Assembly: GCA_019245415.1 (NCBI GenBank)
Contig: JAFARO010000004.1
Span: forward strand, 558,001 to 622,000
Direction: 5' to 3'
DNA length: 64,000 nt
Source: Alphaproteobacteria bacterium
Lineage (GTDB): Bacteria > Pseudomonadota > Alphaproteobacteria > Micropepsales > Micropepsaceae
Of the stretch, positions 16,311-24,715 are shown one piece after another; within the stretch, counting starts at the first letter, position 1, and each line of letters starts with the position of its first letter. The notes under the pieces are model-generated. The model searched no databases. It was not told where the DNA came from and saw nothing but the letters and a program-made list of their open reading frames with translations. Position numbers and translations under genes: made by a program.

Positions 16311-16683
16311 CGCTGCACCCGCATTGCGCCTCGCGGGACGACAATGCGCGAAGGGCTTTTCGGTGCACTGAAAGCAATCGGTAAAATTGCATGCGATGCG
16401 GTTAATGCCGCACGATTCGCCTTTTATCCACAACGCGATGTCTGCAAGGCGACGGGGATTTTCGCCAAATTCGCGGCGATATTTCGAAGCATTTGAATCA
16501 AATGCGCGCGGGCTCGTACGGCGCGCCGATTCGCGCGCGCCGCCCGAATCGCGCCACGATGATTTCCGGAACGTAAACGGCGGGCGGAACAACTTACCTT
16601 TTTGCCAACGAATTCGGCGGCCGTTCAAGTTTCGTTAAGTTTGGCGCGCCACCATCGCGCTCGTCCCACCGGCACCAGCATTA
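16311..16683. other. 373-bp intergenic region with one exact DnaA box
   Basis: This divergent space between the DUF5330-like gene and the DivJ-like kinase gene is moderately AT-rich and holds no convincing gene. It contains an exact DnaA box TTATCCACA at 16424-16432. A TTAA occurs near 16404 and another near 16635, but neither has the N7 partner needed for a full CtrA site. Confidence 0.5.
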
Positions 16684-18414
16684 ATGGCTCAGAAACCAAA
16701 CAGCGCGATCTCAGCCCGGGCCCGGCAAAGGGCGCTGCGCGGCGGTTTCGTCAGTATACAGATTGCCAAGGCGGCGATCGGTGCGGTGCTGGCGATCGGC
16801 TTCGTGGCGACGGCCGGACGTCCCGATGCCTGGGAATGGGCGGCGCTCGGCGGTCTCGTCTTTCCCGCGCTGCTCGCCCTGTTGTCGCTGACGCGCATTC
16901 CGCTCGGGCTGCTCGAGCAGCTTTCGCTGGCAAGCTTCGCGGCACTCGTCGCCTATCTGGCCGTCCTGACCGGCGGCACCGGCTCGCCGATCATCGTCTG
17001 GCTGGTGCTGGTGCCGGCGGAAGCGGCGCTCGCCGGTGAGCGCCCCGCGGTGCTGCGCGCGGCGGGCGGCGCCGCCGTGGCACTGGCAGCGGTCGCGGCG
17101 CTGCAGGCCTTCGGCCTGCTGCCGCCGTCGCGTCTGCCGGCGCCGGTCTGGGAGTTCTATGTCGTCTCGCTGCTGGCGGCCGTGATGCAGGCCGGCTTCA
17201 TCGCCGCCGCGGCGCAGGAGCGCCAGCGCGCCGCCGACCAGGCCGCCGCCGAAGGCGCCGCGATGTACCGGTTCCTCGCCGAGAACGCGATGGACCTGAT
17301 CACGCGCCACGGCTCCGACGGCCGCATCCGCTTCGCCAGCCCCGCGGCGCGCATGCTCCTGGGCATCGAGCCCGAGACGCTGGAGGGCGTCGCGCCGGCG
17401 GCGCTGGTGCATCCCGACGATCTGCGCGCCATCCAGGCGGCGTTCATGGAGTCGAGCTATTTCGGCCGCGCGGCCTCGGCCGAGATCCGGCTCAAGCGTG
17501 CCGACGCCACTTATGTGTGGGCCGAGATGCGCTGCCGTCCCGCCGCGGCCCAGGCCTCGAAAGCCGCCGACATCGTCGCGGTGACGCGCGACATCTCCGA
17601 GCGCAAGAACCACGAGCGCGCCCTGATCGAGGCGCGCGACCTGGCGGAACAGGCCAACCGCGCGAAGTCGAGCTTCCTCGCCAATATGAGCCACGAGCTG
17701 CGCACGCCGCTGAACGCGATCCTGGGCTTCTCCGAAGTGATGACGCACGAGATGTTCGGACCCGTGGGCAGCCCGCGCTACCTCGAATATTCGCGGCTGA
17801 TCCATGAGAGCGGCGCGCATCTGCTCGAGCTGATCAACGGCATCCTCGACATGTCGAAGATCGAGGCCGGCAAGTTCGAGCTCTCCGAGGAGATTTTCGA
17901 CCTGGAGGAAGCCGCGCAGAGCTGCATGCGCTTCGTGCGCCAGCCGGCGGAGCGCGGCGGCATCGCGCTCAAGCTCGCCATCGCGCCTGCCGCGCGCACC
18001 ATCTTCGCCGACAAGCGCGCCATCAAGCAGGTGCTCGTCAATCTGCTCTCCAACGGCGTCAAGTTCACGCCGCGCGGCGGCGAAGTGCGCATCACTGCCG
18101 CGCTCGACAGCCGCGGCATCGAGCTCGCGGTGAGCGACTCCGGCGTCGGCATCGCGCGCAAGGACCTCGACCGCCTCGGCCGGCCTTTCGAGCAGGTCGA
18201 GGGCGAGCATGTGCGCGCCAAGGAAGGCACCGGGCTCGGACTGGCGCTGGTCAAGGCGCTGGCCGCGATGCATGGCGGCGAGGCGACGATCGAATCCGCG
18301 CTTGGTGTCGGCACCACGGTGCGCGTGCGCCTGCCTTACGCCGCCGTCGACGACAGCGGCGCGCGCGTGGCGCCGGGCGAGACGAAGATCATCCCGTTCA
18401 AGGGCGCGGCTTAG
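16684..18414 (+). CDS. DivJ/PleC-type membrane sensor histidine kinase
   Basis: The 576-residue kinase has about five membrane spans (roughly 24-176), a PAS domain (193-305, with FLAENAMDLITRHG), a HisKA domain with SHELRTPLNAILGFSEVM and the phospho-acceptor His at about 337, and a HATPase domain (about 430-555) with an N box NLLSNGVKF and G boxes DSGVGI and GTGLGLALV. The HisKA segment through FGPVGSPRYLEYSRLIHESG is typical of the PleC/DivJ/PdhS group, which controls the single-domain regulator DivK and through it CtrA in alphaproteobacterial cell-cycle control. The N-terminal topology is closer to DivJ than to PleC. No response regulator is adjacent. It converges on the SIMPL gene with a 3-bp gap. 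Confidence 0.82.
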   Translation: MAQKPNSAISARARQRALRGGFVSIQIAKAAIGAVLAIGFVATAGRPDAWEWAALGGLVFPALLALLSLTRIPLGLLEQLSLASFAALVAYLAVLTGGTGSPIIVWLVLVPAEAALAGERPAVLRAAGGAAVALAAVAALQAFGLLPPSRLPAPVWEFYVVSLLAAVMQAGFIAAAAQERQRAADQAAAEGAAMYRFLAENAMDLITRHGSDGRIRFASPAARMLLGIEPETLEGVAPAALVHPDDLRAIQAAFMESSYFGRAASAEIRLKRADATYVWAEMRCRPAAAQASKAADIVAVTRDISERKNHERALIEARDLAEQANRAKSSFLANMSHELRTPLNAILGFSEVMTHEMFGPVGSPRYLEYSRLIHESGAHLLELINGILDMSKIEAGKFELSEEIFDLEEAAQSCMRFVRQPAERGGIALKLAIAPAARTIFADKRAIKQVLVNLLSNGVKFTPRGGEVRITAALDSRGIELAVSDSGVGIARKDLDRLGRPFEQVEGEHVRAKEGTGLGLALVKALAAMHGGEATIESALGVGTTVRVRLPYAAVDDSGARVAPGETKIIPFKGAA

Positions 18415-18417
18415 ACA

Positions 18418-19143
18418 CTATTTGAGAGCCCAGGTGACCGTCACCGACGCGCTGATCGTCTGTTCCGACGGCGAGACGTCCTCTTCGGTATGCCCATCAT
18501 TGTCCGCGAACGCCGACGGCAGATTGTTGAGTAGCGCTTCGACGTTCGTGACGCCTTCGTATTTGATGCCGCCATAGCCGCCTTCGGAGATCGAGACGAT
18601 CGGGCCAAGACTCTGGCCGAGCGCCGCCGCGTAGGTCCGCGCGCGAGCGACGGCGTCGAGCGCGGCTTTGCGCCTGGCATCGATCAAGAGTGACCCGGGT
18701 GCCTTGATACTGAATTCGACTCCTGCGGACTGATTGGCACCCGCACCGATCATGGCATCCAGCACCTTTCCGGTGCGCGAGATGTCATCGAGCTTGACGC
18801 TGATCGCGTTGCTGGCATCGTAGCCCACGATACTGTCGGGCCGGCCGTCCTTTGCACTGGTGGAGCGCGGCGCAATGCTGAAATTCGCGGTGTAAATTGC
18901 GCGGCGGTCGATGCCCAGCGCCTTGAGCGCCGCCATCACCCTCGCCACGGCTTCGGCGTTTGCCGCCATGGCGTCCGTCGCCGCGCGCGCCTCCGTGACC
19001 ACGCCGGCATGGACGATGGCTTGGTCGGGCATCGCCGTCACCGAGCCTTCCCCGGTCATCACCACGACGCGATTCTGTTCGGCCGCCACCGCCTGCAGCG
19101 GCCCTGCAAGCAACACGGTGCAAAGAGCCCATAGCGTTTTCAT
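18418..19143 (-). CDS. SIMPL (DUF541) domain periplasmic protein
   Basis: The 241-residue protein has a signal peptide (MKTLWALCTVLLAGPLQAVAA) and the SIMPL domain pattern: VVVMTGEGSVTAMPDQAIVHAGVVTEA, then GIDRRAIYTANFSIAP and a YDASNAISVKLDDISRTGKVLDAMIGAGANQ stretch. The family forms periplasmic oligomers and has been linked to stress resistance; its activity is not clear. The start at 19143 is set by the signal peptide. DUF1491 is divergent from it, 34 bp away. Confidence 0.88.
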   Translation of the reverse strand: MKTLWALCTVLLAGPLQAVAAEQNRVVVMTGEGSVTAMPDQAIVHAGVVTEARAATDAMAANAEAVARVMAALKALGIDRRAIYTANFSIAPRSTSAKDGRPDSIVGYDASNAISVKLDDISRTGKVLDAMIGAGANQSAGVEFSIKAPGSLLIDARRKAALDAVARARTYAAALGQSLGPIVSISEGGYGGIKYEGVTNVEALLNNLPSAFADNDGHTEEDVSPSEQTISASVTVTWALK

Positions 19144-19177
19144 GACGTGCCCCCCCAAGACGATTATAGTATCGCGC

Positions 19178-19513
19178 ATGCAGCCCCGCCTCAAATCCGG
19201 CATCTTCGTCCGCGCGCTGATCCGGCGCGCCGAGGTGGCGGGGGCGCAGGCCTATGTCGTGCGCAAGGGGTCGGAGGAAGCCGCCGCCATCTTCCTCAAG
19301 CTCTCGCGTCTGGACGGCACCGTCACGGTGCTCGCCCAGGCGCGCGCGGGCGAAGAAGGCGATCTGGTCTGGACGCGTCCGCTCGGCGAACAGGCACAGG
19401 AGGCCCGCGCGCAGACCTACCTCGACAAACAGATCAAGTTCGATCCCGACCTCTGGATCGTGGAGATCGAGGACCGCGAAGGCCGCGCTTTCGTGGATGA
19501 GAAGGTCGTGTAA
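19178..19513 (+). CDS. DUF1491 family protein
   Basis: The 111-residue protein has the conserved alphaproteobacterial DUF1491 pattern: RLKSGIFVRALIRRAEVAG, then GSEEAAAIFLKLSRLDGTVTVL and a closing FDPDLWIVEIEDREGRAFVD. The family is almost restricted to this class and is of unknown function. The start ATG at 19178 is the first in frame, with the family motif two residues later. It converges with the superoxide dismutase gene. Confidence 0.88.
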   Translation: MQPRLKSGIFVRALIRRAEVAGAQAYVVRKGSEEAAAIFLKLSRLDGTVTVLAQARAGEEGDLVWTRPLGEQAQEARAQTYLDKQIKFDPDLWIVEIEDREGRAFVDEKVV

Positions 19514-19549
19514 ATCCATCGACCTCTTGGTGGCCGCCTCAAACGGCAA

Positions 19550-20185
19550 CTACTCCGCGGCGGCGCGGACGATATGGTTTTCCTTGTCCAGGTTCTCGGC
19601 CGCGAAGTTCCAGTTGATCAGGTTGGCGAGCACCGCTTCGAGGTATTTCGGCCGCTCGTTCTGATAGTCGAGATAATAGGCGTGCTCCCAGACGTCGATG
19701 GCGAGGAGGCAGTTGGTGCCCTGGCTCATCGGGCTGACGGCGTTGGGGGTCTTCTCGACGCCCAGCTTGCCGTGGCGCGAAACCAGCCAGGCCCAGCCGG
19801 AGCCGAACTGCTCAGTGCCGGCATGGGCGAGCTGCTCGATCAGCTTTTGCGCATTGCCGAAGTCCCGCTCCACGGCCTGCTTCAGCCGCCCGTCGATCGC
19901 GATGCGTGTCGGCGACAGCGAGTTCCAGTAGAAATCGTGGTTCCAGACCTGGCCGGCGTTGTCGAAGATCTTCTTTTCCTTGCCGACATGGTTGCCGGCG
20001 GTGGCGCGCACGATCTCTTCGAGCTTCATGCCGCCATAGCGCGTGCCCTCGACCAGCTTGTTGAGCGTGTCGACATAGGCTTGATGGTGCTTGTGGTAAT
20101 GGAACCCGACGGTCTTGGCGCTGATGGTGGGTTCCAGGGCGTCGGCGTCGTAGGGAAGCGGTGACAGCGTAAACGGACCGGTCAT
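19550..20185 (-). CDS. sodB: Superoxide dismutase, Fe/Mn type
   Basis: The 211-residue enzyme converts superoxide to oxygen and hydrogen peroxide. All metal ligands can be placed: His29 (FHYHKHHQAYV), His83 (VWNHDFYW), Asp164 and His168 (DVWEHAYYLDYQN). Gln-bearing FGSGWAWLV is also present. The pattern is closer to the iron (SodB) group, but metal choice cannot be settled from sequence. The protein lacks a signal peptide, so it is cytoplasmic. It ends facing DUF1491 and has a 175-bp leader shared with the divergent small gene at 20361. Confidence 0.95.
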   Translation of the reverse strand: MTGPFTLSPLPYDADALEPTISAKTVGFHYHKHHQAYVDTLNKLVEGTRYGGMKLEEIVRATAGNHVGKEKKIFDNAGQVWNHDFYWNSLSPTRIAIDGRLKQAVERDFGNAQKLIEQLAHAGTEQFGSGWAWLVSRHGKLGVEKTPNAVSPMSQGTNCLLAIDVWEHAYYLDYQNERPKYLEAVLANLINWNFAAENLDKENHIVRAAAE

Positions 20186-20360
20186 GGCGGCCTCCTTCCT
20201 CGGCGTAACCGATAAACCCGGGGGGTCCGATTGGTTCCGCTAAGCTTTCGAAGTTCCAGGGAAATTCGTGATGTTTGTGACGGCAATTGTCACTCGACTT
20301 GGAGGCGGTGCGGCGCGAGACTCGGCGGGCGCGCGGGGCATGGCTGTTCGGAGGACTCCT

Positions 20361-20570
20361 ATGCCGCATTATGAAATCAACTATCTCGCCGAAGACGGAC
20401 ATCTGACCTGCAAATTCGCCGCGCAATGCGAGCGCGACGTCCAGGCCAAGGTTCTCGCCCACGCGATGCGGGCGCGCGAGTTCAAGTTCCTCGAAGTGTG
20501 GAGCGACGGCGCCATGATCTATGCGCGTCCCGACAATCCGCCCTGGAATTCGGCGGCGCTCAGGCGTTAA
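20361..20570 (+). CDS. Small conserved-looking hypothetical protein
   Basis: The 69-residue protein reads MPHYEINYLAEDGHLTCKFA, then AKVLAHAMRAREFKFLEVWSDG and AMIYARPDNPPW. It looks like a small alpha/beta protein with a repeated Phe/Tyr pattern and no signal peptide. The start was taken at 20361 because GGAGGAC stands directly before it; an in-frame ATG 21 bp upstream is possible. Function unknown. It is divergent from superoxide dismutase. Confidence 0.65.
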   Translation: MPHYEINYLAEDGHLTCKFAAQCERDVQAKVLAHAMRAREFKFLEVWSDGAMIYARPDNPPWNSAALRR

Positions 20571-20624
20571 CGCTACGATAAGTCGGCAGGGCTAGGTTCG
20601 CGTAGCGATTGCGGCGAGCCGGAA

Positions 20625-21089
20625 GTGACCCCTGAAGAGCATGTGATGAAGACGGTGCTCGAGGCCTGGGGCGAGGCCGATCTCGAGCCAGCGCGCGCCG
20701 CGCTCGACGACGCCGTGGTGTGGAAATCGGCATCGACCTACGCCCAGGGCGTCTTTTCCTTCGGCGGCGTCTACAGCGGCAAGGCCAACGTCATCGCCCT
20801 GCTGTCGAAGATCTCGACCACCTATTACTTTCGTTCTTGCCGGGCCAAGGAGATCGTCTCGCGTGGCGAGCGGGTCTGGGGCCTGTTCGACTGCGAGGGC
20901 AGCTTCATTCCTGTTCACGGCGGCGAAGCGGAGCGCAGGCCGATCGCGTTCGAGATCGCGTTCCGCTGGCGCATCCGCGACGGCAGGATCCTGGAAGCGC
21001 AAACCTTCTTCGACACCGCGGCGCTCCTCGCGCAGCAGGGCGAGATCCACAAGCTGCTGCCCCAGGCCGTCCTCGCCGAGGCCTCGTAG
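20625..21089 (+). CDS. SnoaL/NTF2-like fold protein
   Basis: The 154-residue protein has the cone-shaped NTF2/SnoaL pattern: an N-terminal helix (VLEAWGEADLEPARAALDDAVVW), a strand-rich core with FSFGGVYSGKANVIALLSKI, and IAFEIAFRWRIRDGRILEAQTFFDTAAL at the end. Such proteins bind or isomerise small hydrophobic ligands. Active-site residues cannot be identified with certainty. The GTG at 20625 and the in-frame ATG at 20646 (MKTVLEAW) are both possible starts. A one-mismatch CtrA-like site (TTAACGCTACGATAA) overlaps the end of the preceding gene. Confidence 0.75.
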   Translation: MTPEEHVMKTVLEAWGEADLEPARAALDDAVVWKSASTYAQGVFSFGGVYSGKANVIALLSKISTTYYFRSCRAKEIVSRGERVWGLFDCEGSFIPVHGGEAERRPIAFEIAFRWRIRDGRILEAQTFFDTAALLAQQGEIHKLLPQAVLAEAS

Positions 21090-21158
21090 CCACGCGTCGC
21101 AGGATTGCCGGTGACGGGCGGGGCCGGGCGCTCTAGATTGCCTGCGCCGCCAAACCGG

Positions 21159-21476
21159 ATGTCCGCCATGCGCCGATTGCTCCTGCTGCTGCCGCTGCTC
21201 GGCCTCGCCGGCTGCGTGATCCTGGGCACCAAGGCGGACCGCAAGGTGCAGAACTCGCCGAGTTTCCGCACCGGCTATGACGACGGCTGCGCCAGCGCGA
21301 CGAACGAAGGCGCCAACATGCGCCGCGGCGACATCGTGCGCGACGACGCGCTCTACGAAGCCGACGGCGCGTACCGCGCCGGCTGGGCCAACGGCCACGC
21401 CTCGTGCGCGCGCATGGCGCCGCCGGGACAGAGCCGCGGCCCCTTGAGCGATCCCATGCCGGGCGGCGGCCACTAA
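21159..21476 (+). CDS. Small lipoprotein
   Basis: The 105-residue precursor has a lipoprotein signal: MRRLLLLLPLLGLAGC, with the lipobox Cys after LAG. The mature part includes FRTGYDDGCASATNEGANM and YRAGWANGHASCARM, so two Cys pairs could form disulfides in the periplasm. The start could be MSAMRR (21159) or MRR (21168). The stop codon lies inside the loop of a strong terminator hairpin. Function unknown. Confidence 0.8.
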   Translation: MSAMRRLLLLLPLLGLAGCVILGTKADRKVQNSPSFRTGYDDGCASATNEGANMRRGDIVRDDALYEADGAYRAGWANGHASCARMAPPGQSRGPLSDPMPGGGH

Positions 21477-21501
21477 AAAAAGTTAGACCGCCGCCTTTTT
21501 T
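21462..21501 (+). terminator. Rho-independent terminator overlapping a stop codon
   Basis: The stem GGCGGCGG (21462-21469) pairs with CCGCCGCC (21488-21495), followed by six T residues. The loop contains the lipoprotein stop codon, and CTAA/TTAG in the loop may extend the hairpin. Confidence 0.65.
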
Positions 21502-21579
21502 GCGGGCCAGCAGGAGGCCAAATCCCTCCGCATAGAGACTTTCCGGGCGCCAAACGCCGCTTTGCCGCGCTAGTCAGCG

Positions 21580-21594
21580 TTAAGTCTCTGTTAA
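21580..21594 (+). promoter_or_regulatory. CtrA-type site (TTAA-N7-TTAA)
   Basis: TTAAGTCTCTGTTAA is a perfect match to the CtrA consensus and is followed by C, as in many known sites. It lies 95 bp ahead of a 40-codon ORF and 224 bp from the end of the DUF4424 gene. Binding is inferred. Confidence 0.6.
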
Positions 21595-21689
21595 CGACGT
21601 TTTCGCGAAGATGGCGGCTTCGCGTTGTGGCCGTAGAGGATATGTCATATTATCCGTGTACGGTCTGTCGCCTTGGGAGAGGCACGACG

Positions 21690-21812
21690 ATGCTGGGTCA
21701 TCTGGTTTTGGGCCGCTATGGCCGGGGGAGCGAGCAAAGCGCGCTGTCCCCGCATGCCATGTCGGGCCTGATGCGCCGCGTGCTGGGCGCCCTGTTCCGC
21801 CGTCCGCGCTGA
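21690..21812 (+). CDS. Possible 40-residue basic peptide
   Basis: A short frame, MLGHLVLGRYGRGSEQ to the end LMRRVLGALFRRPR, begins 7 bases after GGGAGAGG and stands behind a perfect CtrA-type site. The peptide is basic and has an amphipathic C-terminal helix. No homologue is recognised. The surrounding 342-bp gap between the lipoprotein and DUF4424 genes contains no other candidate. Without conservation data it is only a candidate gene. Confidence 0.35.
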   Translation: MLGHLVLGRYGRGSEQSALSPHAMSGLMRRVLGALFRRPR

Positions 21813-21818
21813 CGGAAC

Positions 21819-22790
21819 TCACTGCAGCACGAGAAGCCTGATATCGCGCGCGGGCGCGAAATCCGTCCGCACGGCCTCGAAGGTCGTTGCCCCGGTCTTC
21901 TTCAGTTCGCCATCCCAGCACAAGGACAGCACATTGTCCGGCTTGAGCTTGTCGAGCGTCAGGCGGAAATGCCCGATCGGGCCTTTCCAGTTGTTCGCGG
22001 TGGTGAGCACGAAATCGGTCCGATAGGCTTTCAGGTAGCGCCCGTTCGCACCGTTGGGGTCGAGCTTGGCGAGCTTGGCGCGGATCGCGTCCGTGGTGGC
22101 GGAGTCGATGCAGACATCTCGCCGCGCGGCCGCGCCTTCCTTTCCGGTCAGCTCCGACAGTCCGAAGAAGGACTGCCCTGTCACGGGCTGGTAGCGATGC
22201 TCGACGATGACGGTCTTGCCGGCCGGAAAGACCTGATGCCACCAGAAGCGCGTGCGCGCGATCCAATGCGGATGGATGTCGCGCCCGGCGTCGCTCTCGA
22301 TCAGGCCCTTGGCCGCGAGCGCCTTGCGCGCAGGCGCGGGCAGGGCGTCGAGCGTCTTCACCAGGTCGCTTCCGGCGATGTTGATCGGAAGGCCGGCGGC
22401 CGTGACTTCGGCGGTGACGTCGCGGCCGTCGAGCAGCGCGCGCTCCTCGAGCGCGGGCGCGACCTTTCGGCCATCGACGCTGAGCGCGAAGCCCATGAAG
22501 TTCGGCGTGTTGTCCAGCGTGGTGCCGAGCGGCTCGAACCAGAATTGGCGCACGTCGATGTCCGGCAGCGGAAAGGCGACGATGGTGTCGACGTCCTTGG
22601 GGCCGTCATTGACGAATTCGTAGCGCACCTTGACCAGAGTGGGGCTGAGATAGAGATCCTCCGCCGCCATGCGGATGTCACCCTGCCTGGTCAGCACCAG
22701 CCCGCCCGCGCCGAGCGCCGCCGACGAGTCGTCCGCGCGCGCGGCCAGCGAACCGCCAAGCAGGAACAGCATGAAGGCGGCGACACGCAT
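21819..22790 (-). CDS. DUF4424 domain exported protein
   Basis: The 323-residue protein has a signal peptide (MRVAAFMLFLLGGSLAARADD) followed by the DUF4424 pattern: AALGAGGLVLTRQGDIRMAAEDLYLSP, YEFVNDGPKDVDTIVAFPLPDI and a VEHRYQPVTGQSFFG strand. The family forms beta-rich periplasmic proteins of unknown function. The start at 22790 is fixed by the signal peptide. It precedes the candidate CtrA-linked peptide in opposite direction and shares a short gap with the SGNH-like gene upstream. Confidence 0.88.
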   Translation of the reverse strand: MRVAAFMLFLLGGSLAARADDSSAALGAGGLVLTRQGDIRMAAEDLYLSPTLVKVRYEFVNDGPKDVDTIVAFPLPDIDVRQFWFEPLGTTLDNTPNFMGFALSVDGRKVAPALEERALLDGRDVTAEVTAAGLPINIAGSDLVKTLDALPAPARKALAAKGLIESDAGRDIHPHWIARTRFWWHQVFPAGKTVIVEHRYQPVTGQSFFGLSELTGKEGAAARRDVCIDSATTDAIRAKLAKLDPNGANGRYLKAYRTDFVLTTANNWKGPIGHFRLTLDKLKPDNVLSLCWDGELKKTGATTFEAVRTDFAPARDIRLLVLQ

Positions 22791-22810
22791 CACACCCCCC
22801 AAGATGAACG

Positions 22811-23647
22811 CTACGCGGCGCTTCTCGACCGCGCCGGGGCCGGCGCGTGGGCTACGGGATGGCGCAGATCCTGGCGGTGGCGCGGCCGAGCGGCTGGCAG
22901 GACAGCGGCGACCGCCGGAGCCTTTGGTTGCAGGCTTTGGCGGAACAGCTCGGAGCGCAGGATGCGGCGCAGCAGGAACGAGGAGAACTTGGCATTGGCG
23001 TGATAGATGTCGGGCGTCCCGGCAGCCGTCAGTCCCGCAGAGAAGCGCTGTTTGGTCTGCACCGGGTTGGCCAGCGTCCGTTCCGCTTGGAAGAAGGGCT
23101 TGAAGCCGAGCTCGGTGCCCAGCTCGACCGCCGAGGCCTGGAAGATGTCCGCCAGACGTCGCGCGTCCTCATCGTCGGTCGGAAGATTGGCTTCTTCGCG
23201 CGGCTTCATCTCGGAGACGAACGGATCGTGCACCAACGCGACCGGCGCCTCGGTGATGGCGCGCAGCTTGCCGAGGATCTCGATCGACGGCGTCTTGCTC
23301 ATGCGCGCTTTCATCGCCTCCACGAAGCCGCGCTCGTCGCAGTTGCGCGCCTTGCAATCGCCGAAGACCCAGGCCGCGATGGTGAGATGGTAGCTCAGGC
23401 CCCACAGGATATAACCGTCGAAATCGCCGGCGATCTGCGTCTTGCCGCGCGACGAACGGCTGAAGAAGTCGCGCAGCTTGTCGCTCTGCGGCTCGAGCGC
23501 GCCGTCGACGACGGCAAGGTCGGCGAAGTCTGCCGTGATCGCGCCGAAGAAGGTCAGCTCGAAGCGGGGGAACTTCTTGCCGATCTGATCCCAGGCGTTC
23601 TTGCACGCACCGATATGCGAGTTCCCGATGACGCAAATTCTTGGCAT
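22811..23647 (-). CDS. SGNH/GDSL-hydrolase-like protein
   Basis: The 278-residue protein begins MPRICVIGNSHIGACKNAW, where GNSHIG resembles the catalytic block I of SGNH hydrolases. A later DIYHANAKF may supply the catalytic His as in the family's block V. The C-terminal 50 residues are Ala/Arg/Pro-rich and probably disordered. No signal peptide is seen. The substrate is unknown; SGNH folds include esterases and acyl-sugar enzymes. It is on the same strand as DUF4424, with 20 bp between them. Confidence 0.65.
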   Translation of the reverse strand: MPRICVIGNSHIGACKNAWDQIGKKFPRFELTFFGAITADFADLAVVDGALEPQSDKLRDFFSRSSRGKTQIAGDFDGYILWGLSYHLTIAAWVFGDCKARNCDERGFVEAMKARMSKTPSIEILGKLRAITEAPVALVHDPFVSEMKPREEANLPTDDEDARRLADIFQASAVELGTELGFKPFFQAERTLANPVQTKQRFSAGLTAAGTPDIYHANAKFSSFLLRRILRSELFRQSLQPKAPAVAAVLPAARPRHRQDLRHPVAHAPAPARSRSAA

Positions 23648-23713
23648 CCCCACCCCCGTATTACCGACAGCCCAAGACGGCCCAGGCTCCACCGGAAAGC
23701 ACAACGCGGGCCG

Positions 23714-24619
23714 TCAGGAATAGTTCCGCTCCTGCCACCAAGGAAAATAGGGCGGCATGCCGTCGGAAACCTTCATCGGGAAGCTGGCCTTGCGCTTCTC
23801 CAGAAAGGCGCTGACTCCTTCGCGCACATCGGCGGAGGCGCCGCGCGCATAGATGCCGCGGCTGTCGACCTTGTGCGCCTCCATCGGATGATCCATGCCC
23901 AGGCCCCGCCACATCATCTGGCGGATCAGCGCCAGCGACACCGGCGCGGCATTGTCGACGATCTCGCGCGCGACGGCGTGGGCGCGCGCCAGCTCCGCGC
24001 CGGGCTCGGTGAGCTCGTTTACCAAACGCGCTTCGTGCGCCTCGCCGGCGTCGAACACCCGTCCCGAATAGCACCACTCCAGCGCCTTGGAGATGCCCAC
24101 GATACGGGGCAGGAACCAGCTCGAGGCCGCTTCCGGCACGATGCCCCGGCGCGCGAAGACGAAGCCGAAACGGGCATCGCGCGAAGCGATGCGGATGTCC
24201 ATCGGCAGCAGCATGGTGACGCCGACCCCCACCGCCGCCCCGTTCACCGCCGCGATCACGGGCTTGAGGCATTCGAAGATCGTCAGGGTCAGCCTGCCGC
24301 CGCCGTCGCGCACGCGCTCGTCGCTCCAATTCACGCTCTCGACCGGCCCCGCGTCGCGCTCCTTGCGCGCCGGATTGGTGGTGGCGTCGAAGGTGCTGGC
24401 ACCGCCGGAGAGGTCGGCGCCGGCGCAGAACGCGCGCCCCGCTCCCGTCACGATCACCGCGCCGACGGCGTCGTCCTTGTTCACACGGGTGAAGACATCG
24501 ATCATCTCCCACATCATCTTGCCGGTGAAGGCATTGAGCTTTTCCGGGCGATGCAGGGTGAGGGTGAGAATGCCGTCCTTGCAGTCGACGGCGATCTGCT
24601 CATAGGGGCCGTAGGGCAT
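23714..24619 (-). CDS. Enoyl-CoA hydratase/isomerase family protein (crotonase)
   Basis: The 301-residue crotonase has LHRPEKLNAFTGKMMWEMID, the oxyanion-hole segment AGRAFCAGADLSGG (about 61-74) and a second oxyanion segment NGAAVGVGVTMLLPMDIRIA (about 125-144). The putative acid/base Glu of true hydratases near RGIVPEAASSWFLPRIVG is present. It should hydrate a 2-enoyl-CoA or act as an isomerase. An insert of about 25 residues after AGADL makes it longer than the usual 260. A VapC-type module begins divergently 97 bp away. Confidence 0.88.
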   Translation of the reverse strand: MPYGPYEQIAVDCKDGILTLTLHRPEKLNAFTGKMMWEMIDVFTRVNKDDAVGAVIVTGAGRAFCAGADLSGGASTFDATTNPARKERDAGPVESVNWSDERVRDGGGRLTLTIFECLKPVIAAVNGAAVGVGVTMLLPMDIRIASRDARFGFVFARRGIVPEAASSWFLPRIVGISKALEWCYSGRVFDAGEAHEARLVNELTEPGAELARAHAVAREIVDNAAPVSLALIRQMMWRGLGMDHPMEAHKVDSRGIYARGASADVREGVSAFLEKRKASFPMKVSDGMPPYFPWWQERNYS

Positions 24620-24687
24620 GGGAATTCCTCATCGATAGCGCTTCGCCTCCAGCTTAGGAGCCGGGCTCGCGGCCGCCAACTTGTGGG

Positions 24688-24709
24688 CGTGCTACATGCG
24701 TGCTACATT
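24688..24709 (+). promoter_or_regulatory. 11-bp tandem direct repeat, putative antitoxin operator
   Basis: CGTGCTACATG (24688-24698) is immediately followed by CGTGCTACATT (24699-24709), and the antitoxin ATG is 7 bases beyond. A tandem 11-bp repeat at this spot is a likely operator for the antitoxin. Confidence 0.5.
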
Positions 24710-24715
24710 GCGTCG

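Noticed and set aside
20567-20581. TTAACGCTACGATAA as a CtrA site
   Set aside because: It has one mismatch in the second half-site and the first TTAA includes the stop codon of the preceding gene, so chance is likely. The similar one-mismatch sites at 33091 and 60663 were also not called as features.
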